DNA from: JAEXNA01 sp037968995
GTDB taxonomy: Bacteria; Vulcanimicrobiota; Xenobia; Xenobiales; JADMJV01
NCBI GenBank assembly: GCA_037968995.1
Contig: JBBKWP010000368.1
Span: 1-38,629, forward strand
Reading direction: 5' to 3'
Length of the DNA stretch: 38,629 bases
Shown: positions 7,645 to 14,807 of the stretch, piece after piece
Position numbering within the stretch: position 1 is the stretch's first letter
Layout: each line of letters starts with the position of its first letter
Notes under the pieces: model-generated
Database searches by the model: none
The model's input: the letters and a program-made list of their open reading frames with translations, nothing else
What the model was told of the DNA's origin: nothing
Translations under genes and position numbers: made by a program

Positions 7645-7989
7645 TCTCCTTTATTGTTTTCTCTTGCGTTCTTTACCCGTGTTCGTCTTTTCGTAACACT
7701 TCGAATTTGAAGATTCTCTATGCTGGAAACGATGAAGATTCCCTCCAACAGCACCTTGAGTGTGGCGGGGGATGTTGAGTGGAGAGAGGGAACCGGCGAA
7801 TACCGCCTTGGAGAGCAAGTCCGTCGGCAAATCGGGACAGATCTCGAGTCCGACGCGTCGATAGAATGTCTTCTTCGGCAAATCGACCAAGGCCAAAGCC
7901 CGTCAATACCATCTCGATTTCACCAGATGCGATCAGTGCCGAACCTCAGAGCCAAGTCTACAGACTAGATCTCAGCCTTCCGGGGGCCG
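7645..7989. other. Gene-poor 345-bp stretch upstream of htpG
   Basis: This stretch must hold the htpG promoter on the minus strand, but I see no convincing hexamer pair and no heat-shock operator. CTTCGAATTTGAAG (near 7699) is close to a palindrome and could be an operator. Small open frames exist on both strands; the best is described at 7720-7968. Confidence 0.4.
7720..7968 (+). CDS. Small hypothetical protein (doubtful)
   Basis: An 82-codon frame starting MLETMKIPSN, with G/C-rich third positions and an unbiased composition, ends 22 bp before the converging secreted-protein gene. No strong ribosome-binding site is seen and I recognise no family. An overlapping minus-strand frame of similar size (7651-7896, start TTG) is equally open, so the evidence for either is weak. 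If real, it would be divergent from htpG. It lacks signal peptide and membrane segments. Confidence 0.25.
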   Translation: MLETMKIPSNSTLSVAGDVEWREGTGEYRLGEQVRRQIGTDLESDASIECLLRQIDQGQSPSIPSRFHQMRSVPNLRAKSTD

Positions 7990-8319
7990 TTACGCTTTCT
8001 TGGTCAGATGGTAGGTTTGCGAAACCCGCTCGTTGCGGAGAACTAAGGTGTTTCCGTCACTGCTCACCAATGTATATGGAACAATCAGCCCGGCAGTGGA
8101 GACTTGAAGTCTCACGCCTTGGCAGTTCCAGGTGAAACGGGCTGTCGTTCGCGGATTCGAACGTTCGATGAATCCTGACCCGTCGGCCCGAAAGGTCCAC
8201 GTCGCTGGTTCTCCGTCCTGAGTCCAAGTTCCAACCAATCGACTATCTGCTTGGGCGAACACTCCGATGGTCAGCACCAAGAAGGTCAAAATCCAAGTCT
8301 TTGCGGTAAGTGATGTCAT
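7990..8319 (-). CDS. Small secreted protein, lipocalin-like beta fold suspected
   Basis: This is a 109-residue protein with a classical signal peptide (hydrophobic core WILTFLVLTIGVFA, cleavage after about residue 24). The mature part is short and rich in aromatic/Thr beta-strand patterns, beginning RLVGTWTQDGEPATWTF. That GTW...G...TF...DGSG pattern is common to small lipocalin-like secreted domains, but exact family membership is not established. AGGAGG sits eight bases before the ATG, so the start is secure. It is probably monocistronic, 115 bp downstream of the flavin reductase gene on the same strand. It may bind a small ligand outside the cytoplasm; function is unknown. Confidence 0.65.
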   Translation of the reverse strand: MTSLTAKTWILTFLVLTIGVFAQADSRLVGTWTQDGEPATWTFRADGSGFIERSNPRTTARFTWNCQGVRLQVSTAGLIVPYTLVSSDGNTLVLRNERVSQTYHLTKKA

Positions 8320-8434
8320 TGAAAACCCTCCTCATTCCTAGCACTGGCTCCGGTTGAACCTACAGGCTCAACTTCGCGATGATTCAAGGAATCCATTTCG
8401 TGAAACTTCAAGATAGACCAGAAGTTTCTCCTTT

Positions 8435-8914
8435 TTACGGTGTAATATTGGGAAAGATTCCGCGAAAGAATAAGAGGGGATTATCGTTCTCAGACTCCCA
8501 ACCGACTTCCAGGACCTCGCCGAGCACCACCAGGTGATCGCCGTGTTCGTGTAAAGCGACGGTCCGGCACGCCAACCAACTCAAGCAATGTTCAACAACT
8601 GGGACCTTTTCCGCGAAAGCTCGCCAAGGAGGCGTTTCCAATTCGGCCCCACCGGCGAAGTGGAAGCAGACATCGCGTTGAGACTCCGACAAAATTGAAA
8701 CAGTGAACTCCTCCTGCAGCGTCGCGTCTTTAGCAAACCGCGTGGAGAGCCCCGGGCAAAAGAGAATCAATGGCGGGTCCAAGGAGACCGATGAAAAAGA
8801 GTTGACAGTCATTCCGAGGATCTCTGCGTTGCGGCGAAACGCTACCACCGTAACCCCCGTCGCGAACTGGCCCAAGACTCGTCGGAAAATCTTACTGTCG
8901 AGTGCGGGCGTCAA
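8435..8914 (-). CDS. Flavin reductase-like FMN-binding split-barrel protein
   Basis: This 159-residue protein belongs to the flavin reductase family (HpaC/ActVB type), which reduces FMN or FAD with NAD(P)H and often supplies a partner monooxygenase. The diagnostic start is FRRVLGQFATGVTVV, followed by GMTVNSFSSVSLDPPLILFCP and the later EHGDHLVVLGEV segment. I choose the TTG at 8914: GGAGGAG (8921-8927) lies six bases upstream, and the TTG overlaps the kinase stop as TTGA. An in-frame TTG at 8929 would lie before that Shine-Dalgarno. No obvious partner monooxygenase is adjacent. It is the last gene of a LOG-kinase-reductase operon. Confidence 0.83.
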   Translation of the reverse strand: MTPALDSKIFRRVLGQFATGVTVVAFRRNAEILGMTVNSFSSVSLDPPLILFCPGLSTRFAKDATLQEEFTVSILSESQRDVCFHFAGGAELETPPWRAFAEKVPVVEHCLSWLACRTVALHEHGDHLVVLGEVLEVGWESENDNPLLFFRGIFPNITP

Positions 8915-9573
8915 GGCGAACTCCTCCAAGGCATTGTGATAGTGATTCGAGCCCCCGATCCTTCTCGATTAGTCAAAGCGATCTGTCCCTTGTGGGCCAA
9001 GGCGCACCGCTCCACAATCGACAGACCGAGACCGCCGCGCTGCCACGTCGACCGACCCAGGGCGCACCAACAAGAGGTCAGATTTTGCTCCGGCTTGGAA
9101 TTCTCAAAGCCAGGACCGTCATCCTCAACAATCAAGCTTAGCTCATCGATTTGGGCGCCTCTGTGCACTTCCAAACGTTTCGCTCCAGCGTGATGCGCGT
9201 TTTCAGCCAGTTCACAAAGCGCGAGGACCAGAGCGTCTCCGTCGATGGACGGTCGATCCTCGGAAAAATCTCCTCGTATGGCGAATTCGAGGTCCGGCCA
9301 GCGTTCGCCCACACGATTCCTCCAATCTGCCAGCACCGCGGACAGCCGTGTGGGTTGATTCTGAAGTTGACCCATGCGAAGCAAACTTACCATCTTGTCG
9401 GCCAAGTCTTCGAGGTCGCTAACACGTTCCAACAGGAGAGGCTTGAGATCATCCTCGCTCTCTAAGGCTTCAAGGCCCATCCTCAAGCTTATCAGACCGC
9501 CCTTTAGGTCGTGTCTAAGCCGGGAAGCCACGCTCGAGAGAAAAGCGGAGAATTCCGTTTCCGCGACACTCAA
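8911..9573 (-). CDS. Minimal soluble histidine kinase
   Basis: This 220-residue kinase consists only of the DHp and ATP-binding domains. His21 in RLRHDLKGG is the phospho-acceptor. The N box is ELAENAHHAGA (Asn125), G1 is EDDGPGF (150-156), and G2 is RGGLGLSIVERC (179-190). No signal peptide, membrane helix, PAS, GAF or HAMP sensor region precedes the H box, and no response regulator lies nearby. The input must therefore come from a partner protein. The TTG start overlaps the LOG gene stop as TTGA, and its own stop overlaps the flavin reductase TTG in the same manner, so all three are likely translated together. Confidence 0.85.
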   Translation of the reverse strand: MSVAETEFSAFLSSVASRLRHDLKGGLISLRMGLEALESEDDLKPLLLERVSDLEDLADKMVSLLRMGQLQNQPTRLSAVLADWRNRVGERWPDLEFAIRGDFSEDRPSIDGDALVLALCELAENAHHAGAKRLEVHRGAQIDELSLIVEDDGPGFENSKPEQNLTSCWCALGRSTWQRGGLGLSIVERCALAHKGQIALTNREGSGARITITMPWRSSP

Positions 9574-10685
9574 TCTTGCAAGTCGCCTTCCTCAGTCTCC
9601 TCGGGAAGTTGACCGCCCGCTCCAGCCTCTGGAACGGCGACCTTACATTCATCGGGAAGGGCGAAATCGTTAATGCGGTCCACCATCTGGCGCAGTCGAC
9701 CGTAGGCTCGGCGATGATAATGCAACGCTAGTCTCGGCAGGTGTCGAATGGAGGCATCAGTTTCCTCTGGAAGGGCCTCGATGGGTCGAATTGTTCCCGA
9801 CTTTAAGAGGTCCGAAAATTCTTCGTTGAGGATCTCAATCTCCTCGGATGACAACGGTGCCTCAAGGCGGACGATGAGTTCCTTCTTGACGTATCGCATG
9901 CTGTGATAGCGACTGTAGAAACGTTGTATCTCGGCGACCGCTTCCTCTGTAGACTCGGTCACCTTATATAAAGCAAGGTCCGCTGGAGAGATCATTCCCC
10001 GGGCCAACAAACGGTCGGTATTGTACTTGTGCCAATCACTCCAAAACTGAGATCCAGGTGGATGAAGAAATACGAGGGGGACCAAGAGAGACTTTCCGGT
10101 CTGCACCAGGGTCAGAGCTTCCAGACCCTCATCGTGGGTCCCGAAACCGCCCGGACAGCAGACCACCGCGTGAGTCTCTTTCATAAAGGCGAGTTTGCGG
10201 GTGAAAAAATACTTGAAGTTCACCAACTTCTCGTCGCAGGCGATGCTGGCGTTGGCTTCCTGCTCAAATGGTAGTCGGATATTGAGACCGAAACTCCGTT
10301 CACGACCGGCCCCTAAGTTGGCCGCCTCCATGATCCCGGGTCCAGCGCCGGTGATGACCATAAACCCGAGTTCGGCGATCCTTCGAGAGAATTCCACGGC
10401 CTGCTGATAGTCTTCGGATTCCGGTCGGCATCGAGCCGAGCCAAAGACCGCAACCTTTCGAACTCGACGATAGGGGCGTAATACCTTAAAGGAATACCGC
10501 ATTTCCTTGAGTGTTGTGTTCAGAATTTTGATGTCGCCGCGCTCCGTTTGATCTTGAGCGGCTTTGACCACGGTCACCATCATCTGATGGAGAAGATCTC
10601 CGTTTTCTGTCGCACCGGCCTGATGGAGGAGATCCGCGATCAAACTGTCGAGCTGATGATTTCCTGTACTATATCGATATGCCAT
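9570..10685 (-). CDS. LOG-family nucleotide phosphoribohydrolase-like protein
   Basis: This 371-residue protein contains the Rossmann-like LOG domain (once misnamed lysine decarboxylase). KVAVFGSARCRP occurs near 77-88, GAGPGIME at 113-120, and the catalytic PGGFGTHDE at 178-186. Known members cleave AMP or cytokinin nucleotides into base and ribose 5-phosphate. It is longer than the ~200-residue plant-type LOG: an N-terminal helical segment (1-75) and a C-terminal arm (about 275-371) with an acidic tail resemble larger bacterial members. ATG start, no strong Shine-Dalgarno. It heads a tight operon with a kinase and a flavin reductase. Substrate is not deducible. Confidence 0.85.
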   Translation of the reverse strand: MAYRYSTGNHQLDSLIADLLHQAGATENGDLLHQMMVTVVKAAQDQTERGDIKILNTTLKEMRYSFKVLRPYRRVRKVAVFGSARCRPESEDYQQAVEFSRRIAELGFMVITGAGPGIMEAANLGAGRERSFGLNIRLPFEQEANASIACDEKLVNFKYFFTRKLAFMKETHAVVCCPGGFGTHDEGLEALTLVQTGKSLLVPLVFLHPPGSQFWSDWHKYNTDRLLARGMISPADLALYKVTESTEEAVAEIQRFYSRYHSMRYVKKELIVRLEAPLSSEEIEILNEEFSDLLKSGTIRPIEALPEETDASIRHLPRLALHYHRRAYGRLRQMVDRINDFALPDECKVAVPEAGAGGQLPEETEEGDLQD

Positions 10686-10724
10686 AAGTTTTCGATCACT
10701 TTCTTCCTTTTCCCGTGAAACCGT

Positions 10725-10973
10725 TCAATCTCTGGGAGGTCTGGTGACGGGCGATTCACAGGTAGGGCAACGTAAAACCCCGAGGTACTCCTCGCACTCG
10801 TCCGACCAGTGCGGCAGGGCCGTGGGTCGACCGTGAAAATGTTCACAATCCTTGTTCATGCAGAAGACCACGAAAGGATTCCCCTCAAGATTATGGGGAC
10901 GGGTTACATATTGACCGGGACCATTGACCGGGTCTCTTTCATAATGGGTAACCCGGAACTTCTTTTCACTCAT
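10725..10973 (-). CDS. Small Cys-rich hypothetical protein (possible zinc ribbon)
   Basis: An 82-residue soluble protein with a CMNKDC cluster (C-x4-C) and a later CPTC (C-x2-C), plus an intervening HFHG. This spacing suggests a single zinc-binding site. No family is recognised. The ATG is preceded by GAGG at a short distance. It lies 40 bp upstream of the LOG gene on the same strand and may lead that operon. The 125 bp before it separate it from the divergent deaminase gene. Confidence 0.55.
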   Translation of the reverse strand: MSEKKFRVTHYERDPVNGPGQYVTRPHNLEGNPFVVFCMNKDCEHFHGRPTALPHWSDECEEYLGVLRCPTCESPVTRPPRD

Positions 10974-11077
10974 ACCTCGATTTTTCCAGCAACCTAGTGC
11001 TGGGACCTTTAAGGTCTGATCCTCTCAAAGCGATCCGACAATAAGCTTCTTAAGTCTCGGGTAGGGGGACCCAAGTT

Positions 11078-11092
11078 GGCACAGAACGTGCC
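11078..11092. promoter_or_regulatory. Short palindrome just before the deaminase start
   Basis: GGCAC and GTGCC flank a five-base centre (AGAAC), ending six bases before the ATG at 11099. It might be an operator or a translation-control hairpin. The signal is short and could be chance. Confidence 0.25.
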
Positions 11093-11098
11093 TCCCAT

Positions 11099-12259
11099 AT
11101 GACAGAATCAGCAAATCCCCTCGACACTTCCGACCTTCGAATTCCGGCCGAGGGGATCGTCGAACAGCACGTCCATCTCGGCGGGGCTGTACCTATTCAT
11201 CGTCTTTTCGAGGCCGCCGTGGATCGCGGTATCCGCCTGCCCGTGACCGGCTACGAAGAGTTTTCGGATATGCTGCATCGGCGCAAAGACAACTCTGGAA
11301 GTCTTGAAAAATACCTAGAAATTTATGAAGTCGCCGAGCGGATCCAGTCCGGCCCGGGCGCCTTACGAGAAAGCGTGCTGATCGCTTTGAACGGCGCGGC
11401 CCGAACCCAGGGCGCCGCGCGTGTGAGCAGCGAGGGAGAAGCCGTCGTCCCCGCCAAGGCGCAACTCCCGATTCGAGCCCTTGAGTTGCGCCTAAATCCC
11501 ATGAAGCGGAACAGCGGGGGAATTTGGGACCTCGACCGCGTTATGATGGCCGCCTGTTCGGCCATCTCTGAAGTGAAAACAGCCTACAAAGGTCGCATGC
11601 GCGCCGGTCTCATCGTCTGCCTGGGACGCGACCTGCCGTTCGATCAGAACCGCGTCTTGGCTGAGAAGGTCGCCCTTTGGTCCCAAGACGGTCTCCCTAT
11701 TGTCGGAATCGACCTTGCCGGAGCGGAATCCGCTTGTACTCTCTCAGACCCCAAAGATCTCGAGCAGATGGGTGAACTGTTCGCCATTGCGGGAGACAAA
11801 GTGGGTCGCACCGTCCATTGCGGGGAAACCCGCGGCATCGACCTGGAGACGTTTATGGCGACCATGACCGCCCTCCGAGCCGACCGCGTGGGTCACCCGC
11901 TGGTGATCGCGAGATCGTATTGGGAGGACGGAGACGCTAGAGGCTTAGACTTTATGCGTGAACACGGAATCGTCGCCGAACTCTGCGTGGTCTCGAACCT
12001 CTTGACCGGAGCGGTGGAGGATATCCAAACCTATGGCCGACTCCTCAATCTGTTCGACGAGTTCGGAATTCGGTACACGTTCAGCACCGACGCGCCCGCC
12101 CTGCAGAAAACCACCCTGGCCAGCGAACTGGGGCTCCTCTTAAACAACGGAGCCGCGACCGCGGATCAGATCGAACGTTCTTTTGTGACCGCCGCCGAAT
12201 CCAGCTTCTTGCCGCCGCCCAGCCGTGCTGAACGACGGCAAAGCCGTTGGGCGGGCTAG
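11099..12259 (+). CDS. Adenosine deaminase-family metal-dependent hydrolase
   Basis: This 386-residue amidohydrolase belongs to the adenosine/AMP deaminase group. Zinc ligands His24 and His26 lie in EQHVHLGGA, followed by GIDLAGAE (203-210), HCGE (His240, Glu243), RVGHP (His266) and FSTDAP (Asp331). These correspond to the HxH, DLxGxE, HxGE, H and STDDP motifs of the family. The usual ELHxHLDG start is altered to EQHVHLGG. An insertion of about 25 residues follows position 100, rich in Ala and Gly. The substrate may therefore differ from adenosine (adenine, or a modified nucleoside). No strong ribosome-binding site precedes the ATG. It converges on the oxidoreductase gene. Confidence 0.82.
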   Translation: MTESANPLDTSDLRIPAEGIVEQHVHLGGAVPIHRLFEAAVDRGIRLPVTGYEEFSDMLHRRKDNSGSLEKYLEIYEVAERIQSGPGALRESVLIALNGAARTQGAARVSSEGEAVVPAKAQLPIRALELRLNPMKRNSGGIWDLDRVMMAACSAISEVKTAYKGRMRAGLIVCLGRDLPFDQNRVLAEKVALWSQDGLPIVGIDLAGAESACTLSDPKDLEQMGELFAIAGDKVGRTVHCGETRGIDLETFMATMTALRADRVGHPLVIARSYWEDGDARGLDFMREHGIVAELCVVSNLLTGAVEDIQTYGRLLNLFDEFGIRYTFSTDAPALQKTTLASELGLLLNNGAATADQIERSFVTAAESSFLPPPSRAERRQSRWAG

Positions 12260-12306
12260 CGTAGCGGGTTCCGTCAGCCCGCCGCCGCCGGAACCAAGCG
12301 ATCTAA

Positions 12307-13308
12307 CTAAGACTTTGCTTTTTCGGCGATCTTCCGAAGTTCGGGCAGAACTTCACTGCCTAACATTTTGATCAGGGCCTCCTGGTCGACCGCGGCCATC
12401 TGCAGGGTCACTACATCTGCGCTGATGTCTTCTACCAGAGGACGGTAAACTTCAATGATATCTTTGGCCGAGCGACACTGAGAATAGCTACTAAGGATCT
12501 GCTCGCGGGGCAACTCGTCGGCGCGCTCCCTCAAGTCTTTCGGATCCACCGCTTCAAGGCGTCCCGGAGCACGCAGCCCACGCCACGAGTAGAGCGCCTT
12601 CCAAGCCTCATCGTCATTTGCCGCCAGAATTGTCCAGCGTGAGGCCATCACTTTAGGCTCCGGCCGCCCTTTTTCGGCGGCAGCCTTACGTGCTGGCTCT
12701 ATCACCTTCTCAAAGGTGTCTTCCGGCTTTTTCACCGAGACGATGACGCCCTGAGCTTTACGCCCGGCCAATCGAGCCGATTGCGGCCCACCCGCAGCCA
12801 TCCAGATCGGTACCGGACCGGTGGGTGGCGAGTACAGTTTCGCACGGTCGGTTTGATAATACTTGCCGTCGTAGGTCAGCTTCTCTCCGTCGAGCAGACG
12901 CCGCATGATATCGAGGGCCTCGCTCATCCTCTCCGCACGCTCTTTGTAGGCCGGAAAATTATAGCCGAGAGGACCCTCATTGATGTTCTCTCCGGTCCCC
13001 ACGCCCAGATTGAAACGCCCGCCGCTCATCCGATCGACCGTCGCGGCGGCTTGCGCCACGAGAGCCGGGTGGAAACGCCAAAGTGGTGTTGTCACTCCTG
13101 TAGAGAGATGGAGGCCGGGTGCGGCCTGGGTCAGACCGCCGAGGGTCGACCAGCAGTAGCCGGAGGCCGAGGCGTCATCTACCCAAGGGTGGAAGTGCTC
13201 TGAGGCTACCAGCATATCGAAGCCGGCTTCTTTAGCTATGCGACCATGTTGTAAAAGTTGTTCAGGGTGCCACTGTTCGTGGCCACAAAAATAGGCAAAA
13301 CGAGTCAT
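12307..13308 (-). CDS. LLM-class F420-dependent oxidoreductase (glucose-6-phosphate dehydrogenase-like subgroup)
   Basis: This is a TIM-barrel luciferase-like oxidoreductase of 333 residues from the chosen start. The best start is ATG 13308 (MTRFAYFCGHEQWHPEQL), preceded by GGAAG and matching family N-termini; a frame extending to 13425 adds 39 unlikely residues that overlap the upstream gene. Typical elements are ASEHFHPW, HLSTGVTTPLWR, NLGVGTGENINEGP and PIWMAAGGPQSARLAG. This subgroup generally uses coenzyme F420, implying that the host makes it, though some members use FMN. Substrate is unknown; the pattern is closest to the F420-dependent glucose-6-phosphate dehydrogenase-related proteins. 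A membrane-anchored protein gene lies 40 bp upstream on the same strand. Confidence 0.83.
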   Translation of the reverse strand: MTRFAYFCGHEQWHPEQLLQHGRIAKEAGFDMLVASEHFHPWVDDASASGYCWSTLGGLTQAAPGLHLSTGVTTPLWRFHPALVAQAAATVDRMSGGRFNLGVGTGENINEGPLGYNFPAYKERAERMSEALDIMRRLLDGEKLTYDGKYYQTDRAKLYSPPTGPVPIWMAAGGPQSARLAGRKAQGVIVSVKKPEDTFEKVIEPARKAAAEKGRPEPKVMASRWTILAANDDEAWKALYSWRGLRAPGRLEAVDPKDLRERADELPREQILSSYSQCRSAKDIIEVYRPLVEDISADVVTLQMAAVDQEALIKMLGSEVLPELRKIAEKAKS

Positions 13309-13348
13309 GTCGAGAAGCTTCCAATTCGAGTCATCTTCCCCTGCCTCG

Positions 13349-13831
13349 TCAAGGACGGTCGTGCACGGCGACGGCGTAGTAAACCAAAGGCTCGGAATCG
13401 TCTCTCCAAAAGGTGGTTCGATCACGATGCCAGGTGGTTCCCTGAGCCGACGACGACGGCTTCCACCAGGGACGGTCCAAGTCCAGCGTAATCGGCTTAC
13501 CGGCTAAACCGTGGCCTACTTCAAAAGAAGTAAGACTCTTCGATAAGCCGTCGAGTCCGGCTTCAGTTTCGTCGAAGTCGAAGCGAACGAACAGCAAACC
13601 ACCGTACTCGAGCGACCTCAAAGCGCCACCTGCGACGGGATCGATGCCCAACCGATGATAAACGACCTCCGGAGCATACCGCTCTTGGGGAGTTCCGAGC
13701 CATAGTGAGAGCGTCAGGGCCAGCAGAAATGGAATACCCACCAGGCCCGCCAACACCGGTTTCCAACTCACACCGTTCGGCTTGATGTCCGACGTTTCGT
13801 TCAAGACCTCCGCCTCTCCGTCGAACTCCAA
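13349..13831 (-). CDS. Single-pass membrane-anchored hypothetical protein
   Basis: A 160-residue protein with an acidic N-terminus, one transmembrane helix (about 25-45, VLAGLVGIPFLLALTLSLWL) and a C-terminal extracytoplasmic domain of about 115 residues, probably beta-rich and with several Trp. No family is recognised. The start appears to be TTG, since no ATG or GTG precedes the helix in frame after the upstream stop. It sits 40 bp before the oxidoreductase gene and is probably cotranscribed. It is divergent from the split-barrel gene at 13864. Confidence 0.55.
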   Translation of the reverse strand: MEFDGEAEVLNETSDIKPNGVSWKPVLAGLVGIPFLLALTLSLWLGTPQERYAPEVVYHRLGIDPVAGGALRSLEYGGLLFVRFDFDETEAGLDGLSKSLTSFEVGHGLAGKPITLDLDRPWWKPSSSAQGTTWHRDRTTFWRDDSEPLVYYAVAVHDRP

Positions 13832-13863
13832 GGGATCGACAAACTCTTTAAGAATCTATAGGG

Positions 13864-14286
13864 ATGGGTTTGCTCCTGACCTCCGCGGAGAATCAACAGA
13901 TGTTCCACCGGATACGACGAGGGCCGATGTTTCCCCAAGTGCTTCTGGCCACGGAGAACTCCTCGGGTCTTCATTCGGGCTGGGCCCGCTGCTGTGGTTT
14001 CAATCTGGCTCAAGGTCGTCTCTTCTGTCTCCCTCTGCATTCCCATTTCTCCCTGGAACGAGAATCCCAAACCGGGACCCTGGTGATGGCCTGTCCTGAA
14101 TCTCAGCTATCGCTACACTTCTGGGGCCAGATATGTACCCTACGAGATCCCAAGCTCGCCCCCCATTTTTGGGAAAAACTCCAGCCCATCGTGGACTCGC
14201 TGAACTTGCACCGCGAACAGCTTTTAGAGTTCGAAGTCGAAGAGATGCGAGCGGATCGGTTCTGCGCCGAGGATCTCGTCAGCTAG
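13864..14286 (+). CDS. Pyridoxamine 5'-phosphate oxidase-like split-barrel protein (probable)
   Basis: A 140-residue soluble protein. The pattern VLLATENSSGLHSGWARCCGFNL, then GRLFCLPLHS, and a closing LLEFEVEEMRADRF resembles the general-stress-protein-26 branch of the FMN-binding split barrel. In that branch a final strand ends with an acidic-Met-Arg-Ala segment. Binding of a flavin is possible but not proven. The start is uncertain: ATG 13864 has only AGGG directly adjacent, and a second ATG occurs 12 codons later (MFHRIRRGPM). It is divergent from the membrane-anchored gene and convergent with the HD-domain gene. Confidence 0.5.
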   Translation: MGLLLTSAENQQMFHRIRRGPMFPQVLLATENSSGLHSGWARCCGFNLAQGRLFCLPLHSHFSLERESQTGTLVMACPESQLSLHFWGQICTLRDPKLAPHFWEKLQPIVDSLNLHREQLLEFEVEEMRADRFCAEDLVS

Positions 14287-14297
14287 GTGGACAGGGA

Positions 14298-14807
14298 CTA
14301 AAGCCCAATCCATTCTCCTAGTCCCGCCTCTTCGATCTTTAGGCGGGCAGACTCTCTGAACTCACTCAGATCCAACTGGTGTTCCTCTTCGTAGCTAAGG
14401 CTCTGGAGAGCCATCTCTAGCTTGTCGATCCCCTTCACGAAACGCGCTTCTGGCGTGAGTCCGAGTTGGTACTCCTTTAAAAGCTCGCAACCCTGGTCGC
14501 GTTTCGGGAATCCCCGCAACAACTTGTCCATAGCCAATGCCTCATCAGATCGTTTGCGTGACAGTTCGACACCGTCCTGGGGAGTGAGATCGCCGGTGAT
14601 GATTTCTGGAAGGTCGTGCAGAAGTGAAAGCTCAAGAACCCGCCCGAGATCCAGTTCCGGAGGACAGAGCAGCCAACACAGCAGACCCACTGCAAAGCTG
14701 TGATCGGCCACGGATTCGACCTGATCCGCCGGGATAGGGAACCGAAGCCAGCCCTTCCGGGCCACCGCTTTAAGTTCCAGTAATCGACGCAGAGAAAGGT
14801 GACTCAC
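14298..14807 (-). CDS. HD-domain phosphohydrolase (YfbR/HDDC2-like)
   Basis: This 169-residue HD-superfamily protein has VADHSFAVGLL (first metal His), LLHDLPEIITGDLTP (HD pair, then the ExxxGD signature) and KGIDKLEMALQ (final Asp). This layout matches YfbR/HDDC2 proteins, which remove phosphate from deoxynucleoside 5'-monophosphates. It begins with GTG overlapping the ornithine carbamoyltransferase stop as GTGA, indicating translational coupling. Why a nucleotidase-like enzyme should be coupled to arginine synthesis is unclear. A weak hairpin (14294-14325, GGGACTA/TAGTCCC) spans its 3' end near the converging gene. Confidence 0.82.
   Translation of the reverse strand: MSHLSLRRLLELKAVARKGWLRFPIPADQVESVADHSFAVGLLCWLLCPPELDLGRVLELSLLHDLPEIITGDLTPQDGVELSRKRSDEALAMDKLLRGFPKRDQGCELLKEYQLGLTPEARFVKGIDKLEMALQSLSYEEEHQLDLSEFRESARLKIEEAGLGEWIGL

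Noticed and set aside
7645..7720. CIRCE or heat-shock operator upstream of htpG
   Set aside because: No TTAGCACTC-N9-GAGTGCTAA or clear sigma32-type element can be read; only a loose palindrome is present.
12250..12283. Hairpin (GGCGGGCT/AGCCCGCC) as terminator of the deaminase gene
   Set aside because: The stem overlaps the stop codon, the loop is 18 bases long and no U-run follows, so it is too weak to list.
14294..14325. Hairpin (GGGACTA/TAGTCCC) as a terminator between convergent genes
   Set aside because: It extends into the HD-domain coding sequence, has an 18-base loop and no U-run.
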